A stretch of DNA of 64,000 bases from Emticicia sp037153985 (GCF_037153985.1 NZ_JBBAYI010000001.1:186001-250000); one strand, 5' to 3'; counted from the stretch's first letter, positions 24,723-33,710 are shown. Translations and numbers: made by a program. Notes: generated by a model not told the origin, from the sequence alone.

Positions 24723-25892
24723 ATGACTAATTTTAAAACTCAAACCAAATTAATTTGGGCAGTGCTGCTATTATCATGTTTTAGCATGGCCTGCCAATCT
24801 AAAAAGAGTGAAGATACAATGGAAACTACAAAAACATCTATTTTGAAAGAAGCGTGGGGGCAATTACCCGATGGCCAGAAAGTAAGCCTTTTTACACTTA
24901 AAAATGCCAAAGGTATGGAAGTGAAAATAAGTGATTATGGCGGATTAATTACCCATTGGACAGCCCCTGATAAAGATGGAAAATATGAAGATGTGGTACT
25001 AGGATATGACTCCCTAGCTGGGTATCTCAAGGCTAGCCCTTTCTTTGGGGCATTAGTTGGGCGTTATGGAAACCGTATTGCAAATGCAAAATTTACATTA
25101 GACGGAAAAACCTATAACCTATTACAAAATAACGGACCCAACCACTTGCATGGTGGAAAAATAGGTTTCGATAAAGTAGTCTGGAAAACAGAAGAACTAC
25201 AAGACGGTAGAAATGGGCTAAAACTTAATTATGTAAGTAAAGATGGCGAAGAGGGGTATCCGGGTAACCTGAATGTTGAAATAACGTATGTTTTAACTGA
25301 CGACAACGCACTGGAAATAAACTACACTGCTACTACCGATAAACCTACTGTTGTAAACCTTACTCAGCATTCTTATTTTAATCTTACAGGTGGAAAAACC
25401 GACCACCTCGGCCATGAGGTAATGATTAATGCCAATCATTTTTTGCCTGTTGACAAAACATTAATACCTACTGGCGAGTTAAAAGCTGTAAAAGGTTCTG
25501 TGTTTGATTTTACAACACCAAAAACCATTGGTAAAGGAATTGATGATACAACCGATGAGCAAATAAAAGTCGGCGGAGGCTATGACCATTGCTGGGTGCT
25601 GAATCAACCTAAAAAAGATTCATTAGTTTTGGCTGCTTCGGCGTATGAGCCAACAACTGGCCGTTTTATGGAAGTTTTTACAACTGAACCCGGAGTACAG
25701 TTTTATACTGGAAACTTTCTTGATGGCTCAATAACAGGTAAAAATGGCATAGTATATAAGAAGCGTTATGGATTTTGCTTTGAAACCGAACACTTCCCTG
25801 ACTCGCCTAACCAGAAAGAGTTCCCGTCGGTTGTAGTACGCCCCGGCGAGACTTACAAAACAACAACTATTTACAAATTTTCAAGCAAATAA
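24723..25892 (+). CDS. galM: Galactose mutarotase (aldose 1-epimerase), lipoprotein
   Basis: A 389-residue GalM with a lipoprotein signal (lipobox SMAC, Cys24). Motifs GRYGNRIANAKFTLDG, NNGPNHLHGG, LTQHSYFNLTG, DHCWVLN and CFETEHFPDSPNQ contain the two catalytic His and the catalytic Glu of the family. It interconverts alpha and beta anomers of galactose or glucose, probably at the periplasmic side or cell surface because of lipidation. It stands alone between a divergent peptidase and a secreted protein. Confidence 0.93.
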   Translation: MTNFKTQTKLIWAVLLLSCFSMACQSKKSEDTMETTKTSILKEAWGQLPDGQKVSLFTLKNAKGMEVKISDYGGLITHWTAPDKDGKYEDVVLGYDSLAGYLKASPFFGALVGRYGNRIANAKFTLDGKTYNLLQNNGPNHLHGGKIGFDKVVWKTEELQDGRNGLKLNYVSKDGEEGYPGNLNVEITYVLTDDNALEINYTATTDKPTVVNLTQHSYFNLTGGKTDHLGHEVMINANHFLPVDKTLIPTGELKAVKGSVFDFTTPKTIGKGIDDTTDEQIKVGGGYDHCWVLNQPKKDSLVLAASAYEPTTGRFMEVFTTEPGVQFYTGNFLDGSITGKNGIVYKKRYGFCFETEHFPDSPNQKEFPSVVVRPGETYKTTTIYKFSSK

Positions 25893-26205
25893 TTAAAATA
25901 GTAAAGCATTTTTCAATAAAAGACTGTGTAAATTGTTCATTCCAGAAAAAAATACAAAAAATACAAAAGGCCCTGTAAGATTAAGCTATGAGTTTTTTGT
26001 TTTTAAATTAAATAATTACCATTTTTGCGAAAAAGAGTCTCACTATTGTTCTTTACAACACCTTTTAGAGGCCTATAATCACAAAACCTAATAGATAGAA
26101 AGGTTTTTCCCTGAAAACACTGGTTCTATCATCTTAATTTAAATAAATTATTTTTGTATCCGGTTGGATTAGAAATTTATTCAGACACTTTAAAAAATTA
26201 AAAAA
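25893..26205. other. Intergenic region with a -7 element
   Basis: A 313-bp AT-rich gap. TATTTTTG at 26149-26156 matches the Bacteroidota -7 box 50 bp before the next ATG. I see no terminator hairpin after galM and no coding frame. Confidence 0.5.
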
Positions 26206-27663
26206 ATGAAAGCTCATTCATTTAGAATTCTCACACTTGTGGTATTATTACCGATGCTGGGTTTTGCGCAACAGAACCCTTCTCCCAATCAACAAGCCTC
26301 TCCTTGTAATTCATTACCTTATAAAGTGTTTCAAGGTAATGCCGATAAAACACCTGTTGTATTGAACAGACTCGGTACAAGCCCACAATTTGGAGAAATT
26401 CCTAGTCATACGTCACAATCTGCTTATAGCTACCTAAAAAAAGTATATCAAAAAAATCAGAAAGGAATTAAAAAAGAAATGGATGATTTATTGATTGCTC
26501 TTGGTTATACCGGATTCAAAGACCCTGCTTTTACGCCCGCTTCTATTACTCCTGAAATTCTTGCCAAAGGAGCTACTGGTTGGATGGGAGCTTATGCCAG
26601 AGGTCATAAATACGTATGGTCAATTCTTGGAAGAGACTTCGAAACTTTTAGAATCAAAGCAAAAACAGGCGAATGTTTCATTTATATCATGAAAAAATGC
26701 GGTAACGCGTTTTATATTCCTACGTATATTACTCCTCCGCCAGTAACTCCTCCAACTGTTTGTGTTGACCAACAAGTGAGCCTATCAGCTAAAGGTGAAA
26801 TATCGAGTGGTGATGTAATGAATGCCAGCAAAACAATGGAAATCGTAGCTGTAAATGGTCAGAAAGGTCTTTGCATTGGTTCATATCCAGTATCTTACCG
26901 TGCTACTTACGATTTTAATGTGAAAGGCGAAATGTCTTATGCTAAGACAATTCCGGTTTGTGTAGAAGGCAATGCCGCACCAGCACCAATCAACCTGACT
27001 TTGCCTTTGAACCTTGATTACAAAATTACAAAACAAGATGTGTCGGTAGGTGAAGGTGATAAAATTTACCTGAACGTTGATGAAAAACAATTTAAAGCAC
27101 TAAGCAAAGCCTACAAAGCTTGCGACGTGGCTGCAAGTACTACAAGTACTGCTACTCAAACAATCGAGAAAAAAGTATTGTCTGAGAACCCAACAGATGT
27201 AACCATCGGAACAGCAGGTGCAGCTAAATGTGCTGACCAGAAAGTTAACTTCATTGGTAAGTCTGAAATTCAGGATGGTAGCATTAAGAGTGCAACACCA
27301 AGCGTAACTATTATTGGAGTTTACAAAAAAACAGGTAAATTGGCCAAAGGGGAAATGCCAGAAAAATACCTTTGTTTAGGTTCATTCTCAGTACCTGTTA
27401 AATCAAGCTATGAAGTAGTTACTTCTGGTTTAAGCAATGTATCGAAAATCTTCAGAGTGTGCGATGCTAACGGTAATCCACTTCCTGACCAAAACGTTAA
27501 TATTCCGGTTAAGTTAGATTATAAATTTACAAAACAAGATGTAATGGTAGGCGACTATAATAAACTATATGTTAGCCTTGACGAAAACCAATACAAAAAA
27601 CTAAGCAAATCTTACAACCGTTGTTGTAAAGATGGCAAAGAAGGTTCTTGTGTTGAGAAATAA
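26206..27663 (+). CDS. Secreted protein with a tandemly duplicated Cys-containing domain
   Basis: A 485-residue protein of unrecognised family. A signal peptide ends at about residue 21 (GFAQ). Residues 34-165 form an N-terminal domain with Cys34, Cys157 and Cys165. After a Pro-rich linker (PPPVTPPTV, 177-185) come two copies of one domain: 186-306 and 342-473. They share four aligned Cys (186/342, 223/390, 252/419, 306/473) and the endings LDYKITKQDVSVGEGDK and LDYKFTKQDVMVGDYNK, then KALSKAYKAC and KKLSKSYNRC. The second copy has an insertion after GVYKK. The Cys pairs probably form disulphides outside the cytoplasm. The function is unknown. Confidence 0.8.
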   Translation: MKAHSFRILTLVVLLPMLGFAQQNPSPNQQASPCNSLPYKVFQGNADKTPVVLNRLGTSPQFGEIPSHTSQSAYSYLKKVYQKNQKGIKKEMDDLLIALGYTGFKDPAFTPASITPEILAKGATGWMGAYARGHKYVWSILGRDFETFRIKAKTGECFIYIMKKCGNAFYIPTYITPPPVTPPTVCVDQQVSLSAKGEISSGDVMNASKTMEIVAVNGQKGLCIGSYPVSYRATYDFNVKGEMSYAKTIPVCVEGNAAPAPINLTLPLNLDYKITKQDVSVGEGDKIYLNVDEKQFKALSKAYKACDVAASTTSTATQTIEKKVLSENPTDVTIGTAGAAKCADQKVNFIGKSEIQDGSIKSATPSVTIIGVYKKTGKLAKGEMPEKYLCLGSFSVPVKSSYEVVTSGLSNVSKIFRVCDANGNPLPDQNVNIPVKLDYKFTKQDVMVGDYNKLYVSLDENQYKKLSKSYNRCCKDGKEGSCVEK

Positions 27664-27680
27664 TAACTTCTACTACAATA

Positions 27681-27716
27681 AACGCCCCTGTAAGTTAACC
27701 TTGCAGGGGCGTTTTA
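27681..27716 (+). terminator. Terminator after the secreted repeat protein
   Basis: AACGCCCCTGTAAG pairs with CTTGCAGGGGCGTT (14 bp, one wobble), then TTATTT. Confidence 0.9.
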
Positions 27717-27738
27717 TTTGGTAAATAAATGTATTTCT

Positions 27739-28305
27739 TTACCAGCCTATGTATCCGATTGGCGTAATGCCATTCAGGCGTAAGTAACAGATGGCTTGCC
27801 CACGATGATGAATAATGTGGTTTTCGAGTGCATAAAACAAACGCCAAACCGGAATTTTATCACCAGCATAATTTTCAAGCTGTGTAAGTTTTTCAGGCTT
27901 GGTTTCTAGAATTGTTTTTTCAACCCAAGCGTAAAAGCCTTTCAGTTCGTTTTCAAGTTCAGTTTTCGATAGTTTAGCCCAGAACCCATTCTGCTTTTCT
28001 TTTTCATCGTAAGGGTTCGGAATGTTTAACCGACCGCATATCTGCGCCGTTGTAAAAGTAATGCAATGCACAAACTGCGTACGGAACGAAAAAGATTCGG
28101 GCGTATACTTAAACTCAAATTTATCTTCAGGCATCTGATTGAATATTTTCAGCGTATAGTCAAGCGAGCTTTTCCATGCAGCCGAAAACTCTTCTTTGAA
28201 ACCTAATAAATCTTTATTGGTTTTATCCTGAGCTTTAGCTAAAACGGGTATCCCCACCATTGTTCCCAACAACGATTTAAGGGCTTTTTTTCTGGATATT
28301 TTCAT
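27739..28305 (-). CDS. Exported DinB-like protein
   Basis: A 188-residue DinB-fold protein with an N-terminal export signal (MKISRKKALKSLLGTMVG to about AKAQ, residue 26). The C-terminal ENHIIHHRGQ carries two of the three metal-ligand His, and FVHCIT supplies the first. It ends LRLNGITPIGYIGW. It is a second exported DinB protein besides the one at 3594, with limited identity. It lies 8 bp downstream of a GNAT gene in one transcript. Confidence 0.85.
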   Translation of the reverse strand: MKISRKKALKSLLGTMVGIPVLAKAQDKTNKDLLGFKEEFSAAWKSSLDYTLKIFNQMPEDKFEFKYTPESFSFRTQFVHCITFTTAQICGRLNIPNPYDEKEKQNGFWAKLSKTELENELKGFYAWVEKTILETKPEKLTQLENYAGDKIPVWRLFYALENHIIHHRGQAICYLRLNGITPIGYIGW

Positions 28306-28313
28306 GTTATATC

Positions 28314-28613
28314 TTACAAGTCAAAAGCTGGTACAAGTAAATGTTTGTAGGTATCATAATGTTTACGCATATAGGCTGCCATAAACGGGCAAAGTGGTCT
28401 TATTTTCAAGCCATTTTCTTCGGTATAGGTTAGGGCATTTTTTGCTAGTAAACTTCCTAAACCTTTGCCTTCAAGCGATTCGGGTACTTCTGTATGTGTA
28501 ATAATTACTTCAGTTTTGGTCTGAATATATTCCTGATAAGCCATGTACTCGCCAATATGGATTTCAAATCGGCTCTCTTCCTGATTATTGATAACTTCTG
28601 GTAAATGCTCCAT
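28314..28613 (-). CDS. Short GNAT-type acetyltransferase (Acetyltransf_CG/YjdJ-like)
   Basis: A 99-residue protein of the small GNAT subfamily found also in NATD1. ESRFEIHIGEYMAYQEYI, HTEVPESLEGKGLGSLLAK and the ending RPLCPFMAAYMRKH are the family hallmarks. The acetyl-CoA loop EGKGLGS is intact. It heads a two-gene leftward transcript with the DinB gene. The acceptor is unknown. Confidence 0.9.
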   Translation of the reverse strand: MEHLPEVINNQEESRFEIHIGEYMAYQEYIQTKTEVIITHTEVPESLEGKGLGSLLAKNALTYTEENGLKIRPLCPFMAAYMRKHYDTYKHLLVPAFDL

Positions 28614-28894
28614 AGTAAAATATCGTGTTTAAAAGTGCTTAAAATTACAGATTTTTCCTGTAAACCAAGAGTTAATCATGCTAACACTTTAATAAATAGG
28701 CAGGATAAACAATAATAAAGCACTTGATTAATTTTTTGCTATCTGATTTTTAACAAAAAAAATAGCACATTACTTTAGCCATATACGTAGTAAAACCGAT
28801 AAATATTTATAAAAAAGAGCTTGTTTCTGCTAATGTTTTATTAATTTAGTAAAAATTTGCTTTTTAAAAGTGAATTTTTACTTTATCAATTTCC

Positions 28895-29254
28895 ATGAAA
28901 ACATACTTTCCAATGAATCAAACATCCATGCTACGTTTTTTAAGCGGAGGTAAATCGAAGTATATCCGCCCCGATGAAGTCATCTTCCTCGAAAGTAAAA
29001 TTAACTATACTATTCTTTATCTTACGCAAGGCCGAACTTTGCTAAGTGCCAGAAACCTGCAAGTCTATGAAAATAAGCTTATGAGTTTACCGTATTTTTT
29101 CAGAATACACCGCGGAGTTATTATTAATATGCACTATGTTGAAAAAATAAAATTAGAAAAGGTAAGTGGTTCGGTTTATCTCAACTCTGGTGAAGAATTA
29201 CTGATTTCCAGAAGACGAATTAAAGACTTTCAAGCCAGATTTATGCAAGCCTGA
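28895..29254 (+). CDS. Stand-alone LytTR DNA-binding protein
   Basis: A 119-residue protein consisting almost only of a LytTR domain: YIRPDEVIFLESKINYTILYL, then LSARNLQVYENKL, FRIHRGVIINMHYVEKI and ISRRRIKDFQARF. It lacks the receiver domain normal in LytTR response regulators and has no histidine kinase nearby. It is probably a transcription factor acting without phosphorylation; target and signal are unknown. A terminator follows. Confidence 0.9.
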   Translation: MKTYFPMNQTSMLRFLSGGKSKYIRPDEVIFLESKINYTILYLTQGRTLLSARNLQVYENKLMSLPYFFRIHRGVIINMHYVEKIKLEKVSGSVYLNSGEELLISRRRIKDFQARFMQA

Positions 29255-29267
29255 AAAAATAAAATCA

Positions 29268-29309
29268 ACTCAGGTCAAGAGAAACATAGCTCTGGCCTGA
29301 GTCATTTTT
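29268..29309 (+). terminator. Terminator after the LytTR gene
   Basis: ACTCAGG (29268-29274) pairs with CCTGAGT (29296-29302), with further pairing inside, followed by CATTTTTG. Confidence 0.75.
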
Positions 29310-29608
29310 GACCAATTTTGTACTTATCTCCCTATTGTTGGGGTATTAAATCCACTATCTTCTCACAAAATTCTGTCTTGTTCTCGCATTTCTTAAAATA
29401 ATTTTTCAGTAAAATTTAAGATTTTGTGTAGTGTAAATTCCCCATCATTTGTGATATACCACCGCTTAATTAGTTTTTATGTTTGTTGTAGGTTCAATTA
29501 CTCAAAATAAGCACAGTAAAACGTACCTCATTATATAGTAATTTTAAGTTTTGGCACAGCTTTTTAAGGATTTATATCAATAGTATTCACTAAAATCCTT
29601 TTTTTATC
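29310..29608. other. AT-rich intergenic leader of the DUF4142 gene
   Basis: About 300 bp without a credible gene. TGGCAC at 29556-29561 recalls a sigma-54 -24 box, but no GC-containing -12 box follows. No exact TAnnTTTG was found close to the start. Confidence 0.4.
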
Positions 29609-30208
29609 ATGAAAACTAAAAATGTTTTATTAGGCACAGCCATCGTTTTAGCTCTTGGTGTGGCTGCATGTAATTCAAATTCAACAAGTGAAAACGTAAA
29701 AGATTCAACTGAAAAAATGAATAATGAGGCTATTGATGCCACTGCCTCAACTGACTCAATGGCAAGAGCGCAAAAAGAAGATGCCGAAAACCTTGTTGAA
29801 ATCGCCAGCGGCGGAATGATGGAGGTTGAGCTAGGAAAAATAGCCTTGCAAAAAGCTACCTCACCTAAAGTGAAGAAATTCGCACAGATGATGATAGACG
29901 ACCATACAAAGGCTAACAACGAACTTAAAACGTTGGCAGAAAGCAAAAGTATAGTTTTGCCGGCTTCTCTTACCGACGAACATCAGAAAATGATTAATGA
30001 TGTGTCAGAAGAAAATGGTAAAAAGTTCGACAAAAAGTATATGAACATGATGCTAGATGACCATAAAAAAGATGTTGACAAATTTCAGAAGTTGGCCGAC
30101 AAAGGGAATGATGCTGATATAAAAGCATTTGCTGCTAAAACGCTGCCTGTGTTGATTCATCATAGAGAAGAGGCAGAAAAACTAGAGAAAATGACAGACA
30201 AGATGTAA
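29609..30208 (+). CDS. DUF4142 lipoprotein
   Basis: A 199-residue lipoprotein (lipobox GVAAC, Cys21) followed by an acidic linker and a helical DUF4142 domain: VEIASGGMMEVELGKIA, KKFAQMMIDDHTKANNEL, YMNMMLDDHKKDVDKF and a terminal HHREEAEKLEK. The domain has a ferritin-like helical fold with conserved His and Asp. Its function is unknown. The next gene lies 36 bp downstream and may be co-transcribed. Confidence 0.9.
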   Translation: MKTKNVLLGTAIVLALGVAACNSNSTSENVKDSTEKMNNEAIDATASTDSMARAQKEDAENLVEIASGGMMEVELGKIALQKATSPKVKKFAQMMIDDHTKANNELKTLAESKSIVLPASLTDEHQKMINDVSEENGKKFDKKYMNMMLDDHKKDVDKFQKLADKGNDADIKAFAAKTLPVLIHHREEAEKLEKMTDKM

Positions 30209-30244
30209 TAACAGAAACGATAGTTTCTTTTAAACAGCAAGATT

Positions 30245-30439
30245 ATGCCTTGGACAAAATCTGATTATCCGCCATCCTTGAAGAATCTTTCGGCGCCAGT
30301 CAGAAACAAAGCTATTGAAATAGCTAATGCGTTACTGGAAAATGGCCGTGAAGAAGGCTCTGCTATTGCCATTGCAACTTCTAAAGCAGAAGAATGGGCA
30401 AAAAACAGAAATAAAAAAGTGAAAAAAGCAGATGCTTGA
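30245..30439 (+). CDS. YdaT/DUF2188-like small protein
   Basis: A 64-residue soluble protein. MPWTKSDYPPSLKNL, PVRNKAIEIANALLENG and EEGSAIAIATSKAEEWAKN are typical of a small family found next to stress genes (YdaT of Bacillus is a member). The basic tail is KNRNKKVKKADA. It is probably co-transcribed with the DUF4142 lipoprotein. The function is unknown. Confidence 0.75.
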   Translation: MPWTKSDYPPSLKNLSAPVRNKAIEIANALLENGREEGSAIAIATSKAEEWAKNRNKKVKKADA

Positions 30440-30457
30440 TTTACTTACTAAGGATAT

Positions 30458-30494
30458 AAAAAAGCTCGCTAAATTTCAATTAGCGAGCTTTTTT
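30458..30494 (+). terminator. Terminator between the YdaT-like and converging gene
   Basis: AAAAAGCTCGCTAA pairs with TTAGCGAGCTTTTT; the A- and T-runs on both sides suit bidirectional use. Confidence 0.9.
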
Positions 30495-30501
30495 ATATTT
30501 G

Positions 30502-31764
30502 TCAGGTTTTTAGCTTCTTTTTCTTAGCTGCCGGAAACAATACATTATTGAGAATTAAGCGATAACCCGCCGAGTTAGGATGAAGATTCAGGTCGGTGGG
30601 TTCTTCACCTATGTAGTGTTGATAATCTTCGGGGTCATGGCCGCCATAAAACGTCCAGAATCCTTTACCTGCCGTACCATGAATGTAACGAGCCTCGCCT
30701 AACGAACGGTTTTCGGCCATTGTAATCACATCGGGTTTAATATATTGCTTTTTAAAGGCCGTTGTCTGGCCCATAAAGCCTTTAATAAGGTTTACATGGT
30801 TTTGTGTAAGCATAGTAGGGACGGGGTCCCATTTGGCCGAAAACTGAAACAGTGAAAAATAATCATTGTTCTCGTTTACTCCTCTTTCTTCCTGTTGGCT
30901 GTCGATTGTAGAAAACTCAAGTTCATAAGGGTTCATGTATAGCCTGAAATTCTGAAAGGCAAAACAATTTTCAAAGTTGAGTTTTTTATCAGCGTTAGCG
31001 TCGGCACCATCACCATCATAAGGCGATTCTACAATATCAATACCATCGGCTGCCAGTGCAATATCAAAAGTATCGGTGGCGTTACACATGGCAAACATAT
31101 AGCCGCCTCCAAATACAAAATCTCTTATTTTCTTTGATACAGCCAGTTTTAAATCAGGAATTTTCTGGAAATTATACTTTCGGGCAATAGCTTCTGCCTC
31201 CTGTTTCTGGTCTTGGTACCATGCTTGTCCGCGGAGCCTTAAAAACTTACCGAACTGTCCTGTAAAATCTTCATGATGCAGGTGTAGCCAATCATATTCG
31301 GGTAATTTATTCTCCAGTACTTCCTCATCAAAAATCTTGTCATAAGGTATTTCAGCATACGTTAGTACCAATGTTACGGCGTCGTCCCACGGTTGGGTTG
31401 ATTTGGGCGAGTAAACCGCAATTTTAGGTGCCTTATTGAGCTTAACGGCATCCATGTTGGCATCGGGAGAGGCTATAAGAGCCAGAATCGACTGTGATTC
31501 AGCATCTGAAATCATTTCATAGCTAACGCCACGAATCACACATTCATTAATATAACTCTGAGAAGCATCAAACAAGAAACTACCACCACGGTAATTAAGC
31601 AACCATTCAATCTCAACATTATGTTCTTTTAGTAGCCAGAATGCAATTCCGTAAGATTTCAAGTGGTTCTTCTGTGTTTCATCCATTGGTATCAGAATCT
31701 TATTAGCAAAGACCTGCGAAACCATCGATAAACATAATGTTATTAAAACAAGTGCTTTCTTCAT
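30502..31764 (-). CDS. Conserved secreted protein of unknown function (database name often 'asparagine synthetase B')
   Basis: A 420-residue protein with a signal peptide (residues 1-20, ending VFA). It opens KILIPMDETQKNHLKSYG and ends ADLNLHPNSAGYRLILNN-like, in a form conserved in Bacteroidota (DLNLHPNSAGYRLILNN near the C-terminus). Orthologues are commonly labelled asparagine synthetase B, yet I see no N-terminal Cys nucleophile and no PP-loop (SGGxDS), and the protein is exported. A glutamine-amidotransferase-like flavodoxin fold is possible (FGGGYMFAMCNATDTFDIALAA). The role is unknown. Confidence 0.65.
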   Translation of the reverse strand: MKKALVLITLCLSMVSQVFANKILIPMDETQKNHLKSYGIAFWLLKEHNVEIEWLLNYRGGSFLFDASQSYINECVIRGVSYEMISDAESQSILALIASPDANMDAVKLNKAPKIAVYSPKSTQPWDDAVTLVLTYAEIPYDKIFDEEVLENKLPEYDWLHLHHEDFTGQFGKFLRLRGQAWYQDQKQEAEAIARKYNFQKIPDLKLAVSKKIRDFVFGGGYMFAMCNATDTFDIALAADGIDIVESPYDGDGADANADKKLNFENCFAFQNFRLYMNPYELEFSTIDSQQEERGVNENNDYFSLFQFSAKWDPVPTMLTQNHVNLIKGFMGQTTAFKKQYIKPDVITMAENRSLGEARYIHGTAGKGFWTFYGGHDPEDYQHYIGEEPTDLNLHPNSAGYRLILNNVLFPAAKKKKLKT

Positions 31765-32044
31765 GTGTAATTAATCCGAATTAGTTTGAAAATATGCCTG
31801 AATGTATTTTTTTGCAGAGCCATAAATGCCTCTTTCAATAGTGTGCATTCAGAAACATATTTACCATATTATAGCAATCTTTATACCAAGTAACGAAAAA
31901 AAGCTATTGTTATTGAAAAGATAAGCTGTTTGATTTTACAGCTTAGAGCAATTTAAAAAAAAATTTTGAATTGTTGTCCAAAAACAGGAATTTGGTTCGT
32001 CTTCAGGGAAAAATTTAATTTATAACTATTAAAAACAAAAAATC

Positions 32045-32398
32045 ATGGAAAAGTTCATGCTTATTTTTCGTAACACTTTAGATGTTGAATCTACTTTGGA
32101 AAATCTTTCACCTGAAGACATGCAAGCCGAATTACAAAAATGGAATACATGGATTGGCGGTATAGCCGCACAAGGTAAACTCATTGCCACAGATGCACTT
32201 TACCCGACAGGCAAGCAGGTAAAAGGAGCTAGTCATTTGGTAACTGATGGCCCTTATACTGAAGCTAAAGAAATTATCAGTGGCTATATGCTCTTAAAAG
32301 CTGATTCGATAGAAGAAGCCATTGAGTTGTCGAAAGGTTGCCCAATGTATGAATACGAAAGTATTGTTGAAGTAAGACCTATCCAGAATTTTGAATAG
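32045..32398 (+). CDS. YciI/DGPF-domain protein
   Basis: A 117-residue YciI-like protein with the DGPF-type motif as DGPY at residues 68-71 (VTDGPYTEAKEIISGY) and the usual ending GCPMYEYESIVEVRPI. The family has a ferredoxin-like fold with conserved His/Asp; biochemical roles are poorly known. The next gene, 2 bp downstream, is an ECF42-type sigma factor, the standard partner of DGPF proteins. Confidence 0.9.
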   Translation: MEKFMLIFRNTLDVESTLENLSPEDMQAELQKWNTWIGGIAAQGKLIATDALYPTGKQVKGASHLVTDGPYTEAKEIISGYMLLKADSIEEAIELSKGCPMYEYESIVEVRPIQNFE

Positions 32399-32400
32399 TC

Positions 32401-33663
32401 TTGACCGACCCAATTAAATACGAACAGGTTAATCAGCTTGTCAGTCATCTTTTTCGTCATGAGGCGGGAAAGATGACTGCCGTATTAGCTCGTATGTTTG
32501 GTTTTGACCGCATCGAAATTGCTGAGGATATTGTGCAAGATACTCTTTTGAAAGCCTTGAACGAATGGCGGCGGCAAATTCCTGATAACCCCTCGGCATG
32601 GCTGTACAGAGTAGCTAAAAATCAGGCAGTAGATATAATCAGGAAAGAAAAAAACTTTTCAGAGCTAAGTACCGAACTAGCTTATTTAGCTGAAAACGAA
32701 GCAAATGAGCTAAATAAAATGTTTCTGGAGAACGAAATTCAGGATAGCCAGCTTCGGATGTTGTTTGCGTGCTGCCATCCAGCTGTTTCGCCCGAGTCAC
32801 AAATTACATTAAGTCTCAAGATATTAGGTGGCCTTAGTGCATCCGAGATAGCCAGGGCTTTTCTTACAACCGAAGATACCATTAATAAAAGACTGTATCG
32901 GGCAAAAGAAAAACTCCGTAATGAAAATATTATATTAGAAGTGCCTATGGCAAATGAGTTGGCTGGTAGGCTGGAAACTGTCTTGAAAATTATTTATCTT
33001 ATTTTTAATGAAGGTTACAGTTCTGCTCACCCCGACCAACTTATTCGTCATGATTTGTGTGAAGAAGCAATCCGAATGGGTTTGCTGCTGACACGTAATA
33101 CGCTAACAGATAGCCCTAAAACTTATGCACTTTTAGCCTTGATGTGTTTTCAGACTGCCCGCTTTCCGGCAAGGCTCGACGACAAAGGACTTATTGTATT
33201 ACTCAAAAATCAGGACCGTAAACTCTGGGATAAATTCATGCTGGCAAAAGCGTATGAGTTTTTTAGTAAGTCAACGGCAGGGAACGAAATAACAGAATAC
33301 CATATTGAAGCGGCCATAGCCTCTTATCATGCCTCAGCACTAACTTTTGAGCAAACTAACTGGGAGGTGATTTTTCGTTTGTATAATTTACTGGCCGATA
33401 TAAAGCCAGGACCATTTGTATACCTGAATCGTGCTATTGTCAGGAGTTATGTATCAGGAGCCAGAGCGGCTTTAGAAGACCTTGAAAGGCTCAGCGATTT
33501 AAACCAACATTATTTATATCAGACTGCTAAAGGAGATTTCCTTCTGGAATTAAAAGAATATTCGGCTGCAAAACAGTGCTACGAAAAAGCCTTGATACTG
33601 GTCGAGTCAGAGCCAGAAAGAAAACTGCTACAACAAAAACTAGCCGATATACACAAACAATAA
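32401..33663 (+). CDS. ECF42-type sigma factor with C-terminal TPR-like extension
   Basis: A 420-residue sigma factor, more than twice the usual ECF length. Region 2 is near residues 14-85 (VSHLFRHEAGKMTAVLARMF, AEDIVQDTLLKALNEW, PSAWLYRVAKNQAVDIIR). Region 4 is near 120-173 (LFACCHPAVSPESQ, ASEIARAFLTTEDTINKRL). The DUF6596 part (LIFNEGYSSAHPDQLIRHDL) and a helical TPR-like tail follow. The start is TTG at 32401, needed because the family-typical region begins at once and the previous stop is 2 bp upstream. No anti-sigma gene is adjacent; in ECF42 the C-terminal extension is thought to control activity. Confidence 0.9.
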   Translation: MTDPIKYEQVNQLVSHLFRHEAGKMTAVLARMFGFDRIEIAEDIVQDTLLKALNEWRRQIPDNPSAWLYRVAKNQAVDIIRKEKNFSELSTELAYLAENEANELNKMFLENEIQDSQLRMLFACCHPAVSPESQITLSLKILGGLSASEIARAFLTTEDTINKRLYRAKEKLRNENIILEVPMANELAGRLETVLKIIYLIFNEGYSSAHPDQLIRHDLCEEAIRMGLLLTRNTLTDSPKTYALLALMCFQTARFPARLDDKGLIVLLKNQDRKLWDKFMLAKAYEFFSKSTAGNEITEYHIEAAIASYHASALTFEQTNWEVIFRLYNLLADIKPGPFVYLNRAIVRSYVSGARAALEDLERLSDLNQHYLYQTAKGDFLLELKEYSAAKQCYEKALILVESEPERKLLQQKLADIHKQ

Positions 33664-33685
33664 TGGGGCTGTTAACCCCATTATT
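33661..33685 (+). terminator. Hairpin overlapping the ECF42 stop codon
   Basis: TAATGGGG (33661-33668) pairs with CCCCATTA (33676-33683). The T-run is poor, but it sits between converging genes. Confidence 0.5.
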
Positions 33686-33710
33686 AATCCAATAAATATT
33701 ATATTTAATG

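Noticed and set aside
29556..29572. Possible sigma-54 promoter (TGGCAC) upstream of the DUF4142 gene
   Set aside because: The -12 position has no GC (TTTAA instead of TTGCA), so it does not meet the consensus even though a sigma-54 activator is encoded in the window.
31798..31852. Long-range repeat CTGAATG...CATTCAG upstream of yciI
   Set aside because: Only 7 bp of pairing across a 41-nt loop in AT-rich DNA; likely chance.
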